A DNA stretch of 46,269 nucleotides, from contig NZ_JADNYM010000033.1 of the NCBI RefSeq assembly GCF_015708085.1, positions 1 to 46,269 on the forward strand, read 5' to 3'. Both the position numbers and the translations under genes were made by a program. This document shows, piece by piece, positions 15,976 to 24,068 of the stretch. Position 1 is the first letter of the stretch; each line of letters starts with the position of its first letter. This DNA is from Arthrobacter terrae. GTDB taxonomy: Bacteria; Actinomycetota; Actinomycetes; Actinomycetales; Micrococcaceae. A model generated the notes under the pieces. The model saw nothing but the letters and a program-made list of their open reading frames with translations. It made no database searches and had not been told where the DNA came from.

Positions 15976-17655
15976 TTAGAGGCCCGTGCCCATCAATTCC
16001 TCTTCCTCCTCGGACTCGTTCTCAGCCTCCGCCATGTAACGGCGGATCTGCTCGATCGGCAGGTGCACCCGGACCGCCAGGTAGAAGATCGCCACGCTGA
16101 TGCCTGCATTGATAAGGAAAACCCAGCCAAACATGTCGGGATGCGTTTTGGGGTCCATCAGCCAGCTGACCAGCGCCATGGCCACAAACCAGGGAAGGAC
16201 CCAGATTGCTCCGGTCTTGAAATGGAGGGATGGTTTGAGCTTCCGGTCACCGACCAGCTGGAAGAACACCAGCAGCACGTAGCCGATGATAATGGTGGCG
16301 AACAGCTTCAGATTCGTTGACCAGCCGCCCCAGAAAACGATCATGTTAGCGCTGTAGAACGCGAGCAGCGGGATGATGTCCCCGCCGGGCAGACGGAAGG
16401 GCCGGACCAGCTCGGGCATCTGACGGCGCAGGATCGCCAGGACCAACGGCCCGGAGCCGAACGAAATGACGGTCGCGCTGGTGATAAAGCCGACCAGCTG
16501 CTGCCAGCTTGGGAACGGCAGCAGCAGGATAATGCCGACGATAAAGGTGACCACCAGCGACCAGTACGGCACGCCCTGCTTGTTGTTTGTGGCCAACCAG
16601 CGGGGGGAGTTGCCGTTGCGGCCCATCGCGTAGGAAACGCGGGAAGCGATGGTGGTGTAGACGAGCCCGGTGTCGGCCGGGGAAATTATTGCGTCCGCAT
16701 ACAGAAGGTAGGCGAGCCAGGTCAGGCCACCTAATTCTGCCAGCGCGGCGAGTGGTCCGAAGTCGTTTTGGAACACGAGATTGGCCCAGCTGCCGGAGTC
16801 GCCGAGCACTCGCTCCGGGACGCCAAGGGTGAAAGCAACCTGGAGCAGTGCGTAGATGATGGAGGTGATCAGCACGGATCCGATGATGGCCAGCGGGATA
16901 TTGCGCTTAGGATTTGTAGTCTCCCCGGCAAGCTCGATCCCCTGCCGGAAGCCGAGGTAGGAAAAGGTGATTCCGGCGGTGGAAACGGCGATGAATACGC
17001 CGGCAATGCCGCCCGGGGCAAATCCGTGGGAGGTGAAATTGTTCGGGCTGCCCATCGATGTGGTACCCAGGGCGGTGATCAGGAACGTCGCGATGACCAG
17101 AATAATAATGGCGAGTTTCCACCAGACCAACACGTTATTGACCTGGGCGAAGAGTCGGACGCCAAACCAGTTAATAACCACAAAAATAGCCATCAGAATG
17201 ATGGCGATCACAATTCCGATAGGTGTCAGGGTGTGCACGACGGTGCCGCCGACCTCGTTCTTTACCGTGAATGCACCAAATTTTGTGGCGTAGGTCAGGG
17301 CACCCTCAACCTCGATGGCCGGTACGGCGGCGGAGGAAATCCACGTGATGAAGCCCAACGAGTAGCTGCCGAAGGAGCCCCACACCAGATGGGGGTAGCG
17401 GACCACGCCGCCGGAGATTGGGAACATCGGCCCGAGCTCCGCATAGCACAGACCGATCAGCATGATCATCAGACCGGCAATGAGCCAGGAAAAGATGGCC
17501 GACGGTCCGGCGATCACAGATGCGTTAAAGGCCCCGAACAGCCAGCCGGATCCAATAATCGAACCGATCGCGGCAAAGAGCAAACCGATCGGACCCAAAT
17601 GGCGCTTAAGTTTCACTTCGGGACGGTTGCTGCTGGTTTTCGCGTTGTCCTGCAT
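15976..17655 (-). CDS. APC-superfamily amino-acid permease
   Basis: The 559-residue protein has about 12 membrane segments. The first helix holds the substrate-binding glycine motif GSIIGSGWLFGAF, followed by AELGPMFPISGGVVRYPHL. This wording fits the APC group that includes aspartate:proton symporters such as YveA, but the substrate is not certain. The C-terminal tail is strongly acidic (ENESEEEEEL). ATG 17655 has GGAGA six bases upstream. The frame extends further upstream but without a ribosome site. It is divergent from sigR and stands alone. Confidence 0.88.
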   Translation of the reverse strand: MQDNAKTSSNRPEVKLKRHLGPIGLLFAAIGSIIGSGWLFGAFNASVIAGPSAIFSWLIAGLMIMLIGLCYAELGPMFPISGGVVRYPHLVWGSFGSYSLGFITWISSAAVPAIEVEGALTYATKFGAFTVKNEVGGTVVHTLTPIGIVIAIILMAIFVVINWFGVRLFAQVNNVLVWWKLAIIILVIATFLITALGTTSMGSPNNFTSHGFAPGGIAGVFIAVSTAGITFSYLGFRQGIELAGETTNPKRNIPLAIIGSVLITSIIYALLQVAFTLGVPERVLGDSGSWANLVFQNDFGPLAALAELGGLTWLAYLLYADAIISPADTGLVYTTIASRVSYAMGRNGNSPRWLATNNKQGVPYWSLVVTFIVGIILLLPFPSWQQLVGFITSATVISFGSGPLVLAILRRQMPELVRPFRLPGGDIIPLLAFYSANMIVFWGGWSTNLKLFATIIIGYVLLVFFQLVGDRKLKPSLHFKTGAIWVLPWFVAMALVSWLMDPKTHPDMFGWVFLINAGISVAIFYLAVRVHLPIEQIRRYMAEAENESEEEEELMGTGL

Positions 17656-17769
17656 TTTCGTCTCCTGCCTCGATGAGCCCCCGAGCCCAGCTTTCTCCCG
17701 CCGAATCCGTTTGGCAAGGGTTTTGCCGGTGGAATCGCCTGGCGTGAAGGAGCACCCATGGTAAAACTC

Positions 17770-17795
17770 GGAATACCGCAGGGCGCAGGCTGGTT
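17770..17795 (+). promoter_or_regulatory. SigR-type autoregulatory promoter
   Basis: GGAAT (17770-17774), exactly 18 bases, then GTT (17793-17795). This is the known -35/-10 pattern of SigR/SigH-family ECF sigma factors. A transcript would start near 17802, about 25 bases before ATG 17827. Confidence 0.75.
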
Positions 17796-17826
17796 GAAAC
17801 AAAAGAGACCAGCATGGGAAGGACCA

Positions 17827-18723
17827 ATGAGCACTTTAGTTTTGGCGGACCGGCCGACAGCCGGCGCGTGGCCGGGACCAAGCGGGCCGACAACTGTACA
17901 GCCGGTACCAGTAGACTTGGCCCTGATGAATAGCACCGAACATGCCAATACGCTGGCCACCGGAAACGATACGGGTACGGCGGCTGAGTTGACCCCTGCG
18001 CAGCTGGCCGAGGGATCCGTTGATGTCTCCACGGAGTCCGCGGAGGCGCGCCGCATCCGGTTCGAACGCGATGCCATGCAGTATGTGGATCAGCTGTATT
18101 CGGCGGCCATGCGGATGGCCCGGAATCCCTCGGATGCTGAGGATCTGGTGCAGGAGGCTTATACCAAGGCGTTTTCCGCGTTCCACCAATACCGGCCCGG
18201 AACCAACCTCAAGGCATGGTTGTATCGCATCCTCACTAACACGTACATCAACCTCTACCGCAAACGTCAGCGGGAGCCATTGCAGTCCAATTCGGATCAG
18301 GTTGAGGATTGGCAGCTGGCCCGGGCCGAGTCGCATACCTCACGGGGGCTGCGTTCGGCCGAGGCGGAGGCCATGGACCATCTGCCGGACAGTGATGTGA
18401 AGCGTGCCCTGCAGTCCATCCCGGAGGAATTCAGACTGGCGGTATATTTCGCAGATGTTGAGGGTTTTGCGTACAAAGAGATTTCGGACATTATGAACAC
18501 GCCGATCGGCACTGTCATGTCCCGGCTGCACCGTGGTCGCAAGCTTCTGCGGGACATGCTCGGCGATTATGCGCAGGAGCGCGGCTTCCGCGCAAATGGT
18601 CCCGGGTCTGCCGGGAGGGCCGCGGACGCCCAGACTACAGATACCGCTGCGGCCCCACCCGCCGTTGCGCCGGTGAGCACCGTCAGCGGTACGGGAAGCA
18701 ATGATCAGGAGAAAATTAAATGA
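17827..18723 (+). CDS. sigR: Thiol-oxidative-stress ECF sigma factor SigR (SigH-type)
   Basis: The 298-residue protein has sigma region 2 ([20 protein letters not shown], then [20 protein letters not shown], about 95-145) and region 4 ([20 protein letters not shown], then [17 protein letters not shown], about 200-245). The spacing and wording match SigR/SigH, which switches on thioredoxin and mycothiol genes after disulfide stress. ATG 17827 has GGAAGGA upstream. An internal ATG at 17926, just after a TAGACT -10 candidate (17912-17917), could give a shorter form starting MNSTEHAN. Both ends carry low-complexity extensions. Its stop overlaps rsrA by four bases. Confidence 0.92.
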   Translation: MSTLVLADRPTAGAWPGPSGPTTVQPVPVDLALMNSTEHANTLATGNDTGTAAELTPAQLAEGSVDVSTESAEARRIRFERDAMQYVDQLYSAAMRMARNPSDAEDLVQEAYTKAFSAFHQYRPGTNLKAWLYRILTNTYINLYRKRQREPLQSNSDQVEDWQLARAESHTSRGLRSAEAEAMDHLPDSDVKRALQSIPEEFRLAVYFADVEGFAYKEISDIMNTPIGTVMSRLHRGRKLLRDMLGDYAQERGFRANGPGSAGRAADAQTTDTAAAPPAVAPVSTVSGTGSNDQEKIK

Positions 18724-18980
18724 GCGACTGCCGGAGTTTGGGTGATTGCGACGATTCGCGCATGGTGCGGATCTATGAATATCTGGACGGCGCGCTGTCC
18801 TGTGACGATCTTGCCGAAATCAAAGAGCACCTGGACAGCTGCCCGGACTGTGCACAGGAATATGACCTGGAGTGTGTGATCCGTTCCGTGGTCAGGCGCT
18901 CCTGTAAGGAAGCGGCACCGGAGAATCTCAAGGCCGCGATCCTGGAAAGAATCCACAGCGGCCGGGCCGCCCAGGTCTAG
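18720..18980 (+). CDS. rsrA: Zinc-containing redox anti-sigma factor (RsrA/RshA type)
   Basis: The 86-residue protein has the ZAS motif HLDSCPDC, with His37, Cys41 and Cys44 at the same numbers as in Streptomyces RsrA. Further cysteines lie at positions 4, 10, 28, 52 and 62. Zinc-bound reduced protein holds SigR, and disulfide formation releases it. Its ATG overlaps the sigR stop (ATGA), so sigma and anti-sigma are made in a coupled way. The stop overlaps the end of the haemoglobin gene on the other strand. Confidence 0.93.
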   Translation: MSDCRSLGDCDDSRMVRIYEYLDGALSCDDLAEIKEHLDSCPDCAQEYDLECVIRSVVRRSCKEAAPENLKAAILERIHSGRAAQV

Positions 18981-19495
18981 CCAGCGTAGCCGGGGGCGCT
19001 CGGCAGGGAATCGTCGGGCCCGGCCTTGGTGGTACTCACTGTGGGTCTGATCGTGCTGATAGTTGTTAGATCGCTGGGGCTTTTACCGCGGACCCTGCGG
19101 TGGATGGACCCGGCGATTCGGCCCGCTTGGAGTTTTGCCAGCTCTGCTTTCCCGCCGACGTAGAGATCGTCCACCGTCCTGGTCCAAAGTTCAAGCCAAC
19201 GGTCGAAGTGTCCTGCTGTCAGTTCCACCTTGGCATTGAGGTCCAAGTGCACCGCCAGCGCGTTCCGTCGGTATAAGCCGGCCTGGAACAGAACGGTTTC
19301 CCAAAAGTCAGCCATTATTGGCATGTGCTTTTCCAGGTCCATGCGCGCCACATCCAGAAAGACCGGTCCCAGCAGCGGATCGGCAAAGGCCCGCTGGTAA
19401 AAGGTGCTGACAAGCCTTATGACATCCGAGCGGTCGCAGAGATCAGCTTTCACTGTTGACTCGTCGTCGGTATTTTCGGCAGCGGCCTGGACCAT
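18977..19495 (-). CDS. Group III truncated haemoglobin
   Basis: The 172-residue protein has the group III truncated globin pattern. It shows FYQRAFADPLLGPVF with the B10-region Phe-Tyr, the HMPIMADFWETVLF helix with the E-helix tryptophan, and LTAGHFDRWLELW with the proximal haem-binding histidine. After about residue 130 there is a Ser/Thr-rich tail with no globin role. It probably binds O2 or NO in the cytosol. Its ATG overlaps the stop of the membrane-protein gene by one base (TGATG). It is last in a three-gene operon led by an Fe-S-type regulator. Confidence 0.88.
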   Translation of the reverse strand: MVQAAAENTDDESTVKADLCDRSDVIRLVSTFYQRAFADPLLGPVFLDVARMDLEKHMPIMADFWETVLFQAGLYRRNALAVHLDLNAKVELTAGHFDRWLELWTRTVDDLYVGGKAELAKLQAGRIAGSIHRRVRGKSPSDLTTISTIRPTVSTTKAGPDDSLPSAPGYAG

Positions 19496-19920
19496 CAGAG
19501 GGCCGCCGGGAAGACGGTGATACCGGCAATGGGCAGTGCCACGAACTTAATCAGCTCGGTCGCCACGTAGCTCAAATGCGCTCCTGTCGCTTTCTTAGCG
19601 ACAGGAGCAGGGGCCGCCAAGGTAATCACAGCTGCAGCGAAACTTGTCTGTGTTGCCGCGGGGTCCGGATCCAGTGCCGCAACGGCTGTTCGTTTGGCCA
19701 TGCTGGGTCGGAGCACCAGAACCTGCGGGCCGATCGCGAAGACGGCCTCGATGCGGTTGAGGATCTTGAAGACGATCTTTCCGATTCCTTCACCCAGTGC
19801 CACGGTCATGCCATGAGCTCGGAATTTCAGCGGAGTTTCAGGAAACGAAATTGCGCCCACCATACCGAACCAGATAAAAGGTATTGCGCTCAGGACTACC
19901 AACTGGAACATCATTTCCAT
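19495..19920 (-). CDS. Small membrane protein of unknown function
   Basis: A 141-residue protein. A first hydrophobic segment (MFQLVVLSAIPFIWFGMVGAISF) is followed by ETPLKFRAHGMTVALGEGIGKIVF. The C-terminal segment is ELIKFVALPIAGITVFPA. The middle part (from about VFAIGPQVLVLRPSMAKRTA to KKATGAHLSYV) is only weakly hydrophobic and rich in Ala and Asp. I do not recognise a named family. The start overlaps the regulator stop by 10 bases with AGGTG just upstream, and the stop overlaps the globin start by one base. All three genes are therefore co-translated, and a shared role in gas or redox response is likely. Confidence 0.75.
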   Translation of the reverse strand: MEMMFQLVVLSAIPFIWFGMVGAISFPETPLKFRAHGMTVALGEGIGKIVFKILNRIEAVFAIGPQVLVLRPSMAKRTAVAALDPDPAATQTSFAAAVITLAAPAPVAKKATGAHLSYVATELIKFVALPIAGITVFPAAL

Positions 19921-20657
19921 TCACCTGGGGAATTCGACGGGGGTAAAGTGACGGCAGAACGTGTCGGCAACGAGATTGCGGCCAGGCACGTTCCGGGTGA
20001 TACCCAGGGCTGCAGGCGGGTCTTGGCCCCGTCGGCGCCGAGACCTTCCAAATAACCGTCGAGAACTCCCAGATGAGCCGCGCAGACAATGTCCGGCTGG
20101 GCCTTGGCCATGGCGGCGAAAGGGCACGCATGAAGGTGGATCAACGATTCTGCGGTGTCTGAGGGTGCGGACGGATCCAGTTCCGGTTCGAAGCCAAGTT
20201 CGGCGAAGAAGGCAACGGTGGCGGCTGCAGACTGCCGCACGTCCGGGGCCTCATATCGCTGGTCCGCGGCTCTGGTCTCCATTTGCCGGCGGGCCCAGCG
20301 GACCCCTGCGGATTTGGCCTTTGTCCCCGGCGAATCGGCGGAATGATCCGTGAGGGACTGGGCCAGTATCTCGGCCAGCAGATGATAGCCACCCGAATCC
20401 GGGGCCCGGTGGAAAGCCCGGTAGCGCAATTGCGGCCGTCCGCGGCGGTGTGCGGCATCCCGGACAGCTTCAATGAGCGCTGCACGGACCAATTCCTTTA
20501 GATGGAACCGGACAGTGCTCAACTGCAGGCCCAGGCGGCCGGCCAATTCGACCGCTGTCAGGGCCTGCTCACCGGTACGAATCGCGTCGAGCAGACGCAC
20601 CCGGCTCGCGGAAGCGAGGGCGCTGTAGGCTGTTCGGGTTGCTGCGGATCGGGGCAC
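19911..20657 (-). CDS. HTH transcriptional regulator with a probable Fe-S cluster (SufR-like)
   Basis: The 248-residue protein has an N-terminal winged helix (ASRVRLLDAIRTGEQ, then VELAGRLGLQLSTVRFHLKE) and a wing ending in RRGRPQLRYR. The C-terminal domain carries three spaced cysteines: HACPF near 176, DIVCAAH near 190 and SPGTCLAA near 222. Together with a histidine this matches the cluster-binding pattern of SufR-type regulators, where a [4Fe-4S] cluster senses iron, O2 or NO. It heads the operon with the membrane protein and truncated haemoglobin, which suggests NO or O2 sensing. A palindrome just upstream is a candidate self-operator. Confidence 0.82.
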   Translation of the reverse strand: MPRSAATRTAYSALASASRVRLLDAIRTGEQALTAVELAGRLGLQLSTVRFHLKELVRAALIEAVRDAAHRRGRPQLRYRAFHRAPDSGGYHLLAEILAQSLTDHSADSPGTKAKSAGVRWARRQMETRAADQRYEAPDVRQSAAATVAFFAELGFEPELDPSAPSDTAESLIHLHACPFAAMAKAQPDIVCAAHLGVLDGYLEGLGADGAKTRLQPWVSPGTCLAAISLPTRSAVTLPPSNSPGEWK

Positions 20658-20675
20658 GTTGTCAGTCTACGATTA

Positions 20676-20696
20676 AAAACGAGGTTTCTCGATTTT
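20676..20696 (-). promoter_or_regulatory. Candidate operator for the SufR-like regulator
   Basis: AAAACGAG-GTTT-CTCGATTTT is an inverted repeat with one extra base in the right arm. It lies 19-39 bases upstream of the regulator start, in AT-rich sequence that probably also holds the promoter. Confidence 0.4.
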
Positions 20697-20802
20697 ATCT
20701 TGCTGCTGCTGCAGGCCGGCGCGGTCAGCGCGGTCCGCGGGCAAAAGGAAACCTCCCAAACCGAATGGTTCAAGAGGTCTCTTTCAGCTTTGAGCACAAG
20801 GG

Positions 20803-20877
20803 TTAAGCGTTGGGACGCTTACCGTGGTTTGCGCCGCCACGCTTCCGGTCACGACGCTTGCGTGCACGCTTAGACAT
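20803..20877 (-). CDS. Ribosomal protein bL37
   Basis: A 24-residue, highly basic protein. It starts MSKRARKRRDRK and ends ANHGKRPNA. ATG 20877 follows GGGAGG at five bases, and the stop is at 20803-20805. The sequence matches the small actinobacterial large-subunit protein bL37 found in mycobacterial ribosome structures. It is easily missed because of its size. Confidence 0.88.
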   Translation of the reverse strand: MSKRARKRRDRKRGGANHGKRPNA

Positions 20878-21034
20878 AGCTGCCTCCCATCTTCTGAAAC
20901 GATTTGGAAAAGATTCGCCCTCTAGTCTCCCACACGCCGTGGCCGCTGACCTAACCGGTGTTGATGCCCCGTCGACCATCCCGTGTGGGGTGGATCGATA
21001 GTATCGAGGTAAGTCCAGCCGAAGGAGACCTGTT

Positions 21035-22000
21035 ATGCGTGCAGTGTTCGCGACCGCCATTTCCGCCGACGATCCGTTGTCCGGATTGGAGGTTGGAGAG
21101 CTCGACGACGTTGCCGGTCCGCCCGGCTGGGTCAAGGTCACGTTGAAGACGTCAGCGCTGAACCATCACGATCTGTTTTCGCTCCGCGGAATGGGGCTTA
21201 GCGCAGACAAGCTGCCGATGGTGTTGGGCTGCGACGGAGCAGGCATCGACGAGGACGGCCAGGAGGTGATGGTGCATGCAGTGATTCCAACCGACGGTTG
21301 GCGCGGCGATGAGACACTGGACCCCAAGCGCAGTCTGCTCTCCGAGGTCCATCCCGGGACGTTTGCCGATTATGTCTGGGTCCCTGCGGGGAATGTGCTG
21401 CCGAAACCGGCCGAACTGAGCTGGGAAGAAGCAGGTTGTTTGTCAACTGCCTGGCTGACCGCTTTCAAGATGCTCTTTTCAGTCTCTCCGGTCGGCCCCG
21501 GTTCCACCATCCTGGTTCAAGGTTCCGGGGGCGGCGTGGCTACGGCCCTCATCACGATGGCAGCGAAAGCGGGCTTTCGGGTCTGGGTGACCGGACGAAC
21601 CGAGGGCAAACGAGCCGCCGCCCTGGGCCTGGGTGCGGCGGAAGCCTTCGAACCCGGAGCGCGACTGCCCGAGCGGGTAGACGTGGTTTTTGACTCCGTG
21701 GGCCAGGCAACGTGGAATCATTCCCTTAAGAGTCTCAAACCGGGGGGCGCGATAGTTACCTGCGGTGCGACCAGCGGGTTCAATCCACCGGCGGAGCTGA
21801 GCAGGGTCTTTTTCACACAGCTGCAGATATTGGGATCCACTATGGGCAACCGGTCGCAATTCCACCGGTTGGCGCAGTTCCTGGTCAGTTCCGGTGCCCG
21901 ACCCCTAATTGATTCGGTGCGGCCGCTGGAGCAGGCCAGGGAAGGATTTGCCCGGATGCTCACTGGCGACGTGCAGGGAAAGATCGTGTTCACGCACTGA
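21035..22000 (+). CDS. Zinc-free MDR-family NADPH:quinone-oxidoreductase-like enzyme
   Basis: The 321-residue protein has the GroES-like N-terminal domain (VKVTLKTSALNHHDLFSLRG, then MVLGCDGAGI) and a Rossmann domain (STILVQGSGGGVATALITMA, then GFRVWVTGRT). LNHHD and LGCDGAG are typical of medium-chain reductases. The cysteine/histidine set for catalytic zinc is absent, so it is probably a quinone or enone reductase rather than an alcohol dehydrogenase. ATG 21035 has AAGGAG seven bases upstream. It stands alone. Confidence 0.85.
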   Translation: MRAVFATAISADDPLSGLEVGELDDVAGPPGWVKVTLKTSALNHHDLFSLRGMGLSADKLPMVLGCDGAGIDEDGQEVMVHAVIPTDGWRGDETLDPKRSLLSEVHPGTFADYVWVPAGNVLPKPAELSWEEAGCLSTAWLTAFKMLFSVSPVGPGSTILVQGSGGGVATALITMAAKAGFRVWVTGRTEGKRAAALGLGAAEAFEPGARLPERVDVVFDSVGQATWNHSLKSLKPGGAIVTCGATSGFNPPAELSRVFFTQLQILGSTMGNRSQFHRLAQFLVSSGARPLIDSVRPLEQAREGFARMLTGDVQGKIVFTH

Positions 22001-22089
22001 GGGAGCACGCGCTGGTTTGTTGTCTCGGCCGGCCGGCCGGCACGTACCGGGCGGTTGTCTCCGCGGCGAAGAAGTGCAAGGCTCAGGGT

Positions 22090-22404
22090 ATGAGCGAGGA
22101 TGCCAGCACAAACGTTTCCATGGCCCGCCGGGATGACCGGAAGCACTATGAGGGGCTCGTCGGTGTGGAGCCTGCGGTGACCATCACTTACCTGGAGCGC
22201 CCGGAAAGCGTCGACTTTTTGCACACGGAAACCGTGGAGAAGTTCCAAGGACAGGGCCTGGCGACGAAACTGGCGCTTTTTGCCTTGGCGGATGCGGTCA
22301 ACCGGGGGAAGCGGATCATCCCGCACTGTGCCTTTGTCGCCGATATTGTCAGCAGCCGTGAGGAATACGAAGGCAAGGTCGATTGGCCGGGGACAGGGGC
22401 TTAA
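22090..22404 (+). CDS. YjdJ-type GNAT-fold N-acetyltransferase
   Basis: The 104-residue protein matches the compact GNAT variant represented by YjdJ. It has VTITYLERPESVDFLHTETV, then FQGQGLATKLALFALADA as the acetyl-CoA phosphate loop, then RIIPHCAFVADIV. The substrate is unknown. The ribosome site is weak (AGGG). It is the first of several small rightward genes. Confidence 0.8.
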   Translation: MSEDASTNVSMARRDDRKHYEGLVGVEPAVTITYLERPESVDFLHTETVEKFQGQGLATKLALFALADAVNRGKRIIPHCAFVADIVSSREEYEGKVDWPGTGA

Positions 22405-22482
22405 TGAGCAAACGTCCGGAACTACAGCGGCGAAGGTGGCCGCGCAGATAACTGCGCACAATCAGTGAGAGAGGATCAGCTG

Positions 22483-22917
22483 GTGCCGAAATCAGACAAG
22501 AGCGGACACCCGAGAAACAGTGAGCTGCCGGGGACGTTGCAGCGTTCGAGTGAACATGCGCAGGCGACGTTTGCGCAGACGTATGATTCCGCGATGGGGG
22601 AGTACGACGACGCCGAACGTGCCGCACGCACCGCGTACGCTTCGCTCAAACACAGCTATGAGAAGGTCGGCGATCGCTGGGAGGCGAAGGATCAGGCTGG
22701 TCCCTCCGACAGCCAGGCCAAGGGCGGCAAGGACACCGACCTGCCCACCGCGGGCGGCGTCGATGCCAACGCCTCCAAGGAGCATCTGTACGAGTTGGCC
22801 AAGAAGCTGCACGTGCCGGGACGTTCGGGCATGGGCAAGGGCGAACTGGTCGACGCGTTGCAGAAGGCCCGTGAACGCAAGACCCGGCAGAGCCGTTCGG
22901 GAGAGAGCAATGAGTGA
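22483..22917 (+). CDS. ChaB-domain protein with a Rho-N-like C-terminus
   Basis: About 144 residues. The N-terminal part has the ChaB pattern (ELPGTLQRSSEHAQATFAQT, then AARTAYASLKHSYEKVGDRW). The C-terminal part (SKEHLYELAKKLHVPGRSGM, then GELVDALQ) is a Rho-N/SAP-like helical module seen in DNA- or RNA-binding proteins. I chose GTG 22483 because AGAGG lies eight bases upstream. ChaB proteins are often stress-linked in Actinobacteria, but their mechanism is unclear. It overlaps the DUF3072 gene by eight bases. Confidence 0.82.
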   Translation: MPKSDKSGHPRNSELPGTLQRSSEHAQATFAQTYDSAMGEYDDAERAARTAYASLKHSYEKVGDRWEAKDQAGPSDSQAKGGKDTDLPTAGGVDANASKEHLYELAKKLHVPGRSGMGKGELVDALQKARERKTRQSRSGESNE

Positions 22918-23137
22918 GGAAATGCTTGGCAGTCCTACGCCGGAGCCCAGCGACAGCGCTGCGAAAGATCCGCAGGACTGGGTTACCGGGGATGAGCCTA
23001 TGACCGGGGCGCAGCGCAGTTACCTTGACAATTTGGCGCGTCAGGCGGGCGAAGAAATACCTGCTGACATCAGTAAGGCGGATGCCTCCGAGCACATCGA
23101 CAGGTTGCAGGAGAAGCTCAAGCAGCAGGACCAGTAA
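22910..23137 (+). CDS. DUF3072 protein
   Basis: The 75-residue protein has the DUF3072 core WVTGDEPMTGAQRSYLDNLA, then ADISKADASEHIDRLQ. No function is known. ATG 22910 follows GGGAGAGAG and overlaps the end of the ChaB gene, so the two are co-translated. ChaB and DUF3072 neighbours support a stress-response set. Confidence 0.85.
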   Translation: MSEEMLGSPTPEPSDSAAKDPQDWVTGDEPMTGAQRSYLDNLARQAGEEIPADISKADASEHIDRLQEKLKQQDQ

Positions 23138-23168
23138 GTACCCGAGAGCAGTAAGAGCAGGAGAAACC

Positions 23169-24047
23169 GTGAAAACGCTTCCGCTGTTGAACGCCGTCGA
23201 CCGTCTGGAGAACTTAAAGGCGCTGGACCCGGTGGCCGGTGCCGTCCGTGATGTGGTGAACAGGGCCGTCCGCCCGCGTTGGTTGCGGGACGTACTGCAC
23301 GGAGTACCACTGGGACACCCGCTGCATCCATTGCTGGTGCAGGTTCCCCTTGGTGCATGGATCAGCGCGGCGGTGCTTGATTCCCTGCCCGGTGGGGCTC
23401 CTGCGGCTACCGCTCTGGTAGCGGTCGGGCTGGGTACCGCCGGGCCGTCAGCGCTTGCCGGCTATGTGGACTTTTCCGAGCTCCATGAACAGCAGCAGCG
23501 TGTTGGCGTGCTGCATTCGGCTGCCAACCTGGCCGCCGTCGGCCTGTACACGGGATCTTTGCTGCAGCGTCTGCGCGGTAGATCACGTAGCGGGAAGGTG
23601 CTCGGATATTCCGGTCTTGCCGTGGTGATGGCCGGCGGCTGGCTGGGCGGGCATTTGGCCTACCGGCAGGCAGCCGGTGCCAATCACACCGAGGATGTTC
23701 CGCACCTGGTCCGGCCCGGATGGCAGCAGCTGGTGCCGCTGGACGAACTCACCGAGGGCAAAATGGAGCGCCGGATGCTTAATACGGTTCCGCTGCTGGT
23801 CCTGCGGACAAAGCACGACGGAGTGCACGTCCTCTCCGACACCTGCAGCCACCTCTCCGGGCCATTGAGCCAGGGGACGCTGCAGACCGCCGACGGCACA
23901 GCCTGCGTTATGTGTCCCTGGCACGAAAGCGTTTTTTCCCTTCTTACCGGCGAGGTCGTGCACGGCCCGGCAACCTCACCCCAACCAGTCTTCCAGACAC
24001 GCATCATCGACGGCACCGTGGAAGTCTGCCTGCCGGGTGCCGGTTAG
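23169..24047 (+). CDS. DUF2231 membrane domain fused to a Rieske [2Fe-2S] domain
   Basis: The 292-residue protein starts at GTG 23169 with GCAGGAG upstream. Residues about 40-170 form the DUF2231 four-helix membrane domain (VPLGHPLHPLLVQVPLGAWI, then SAANLAAVGLYTGSLL, then GWLGGHLAYRQAAG). Residues about 195-290 form a Rieske domain with CSH near 225 (TCSHLSGPLSQG) and CPWH near 253 (CVMCPWHESVFSLLTGE). It should be an iron-sulfur electron-transfer protein at the membrane. The partner is unknown. It follows the ChaB/DUF3072 genes by 31 bases. Confidence 0.88.
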   Translation: MKTLPLLNAVDRLENLKALDPVAGAVRDVVNRAVRPRWLRDVLHGVPLGHPLHPLLVQVPLGAWISAAVLDSLPGGAPAATALVAVGLGTAGPSALAGYVDFSELHEQQQRVGVLHSAANLAAVGLYTGSLLQRLRGRSRSGKVLGYSGLAVVMAGGWLGGHLAYRQAAGANHTEDVPHLVRPGWQQLVPLDELTEGKMERRMLNTVPLLVLRTKHDGVHVLSDTCSHLSGPLSQGTLQTADGTACVMCPWHESVFSLLTGEVVHGPATSPQPVFQTRIIDGTVEVCLPGAG

Positions 24048-24068
24048 AGAACTTTCTGCCAGGACCGG

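Noticed and set aside
18960-18990. Four-base overlap of rsrA and the globin gene at their 3' ends as possible antisense control
   Set aside because: Short tail-to-tail overlaps at a CTAG are common in compact genomes, and there is no further evidence for regulation.
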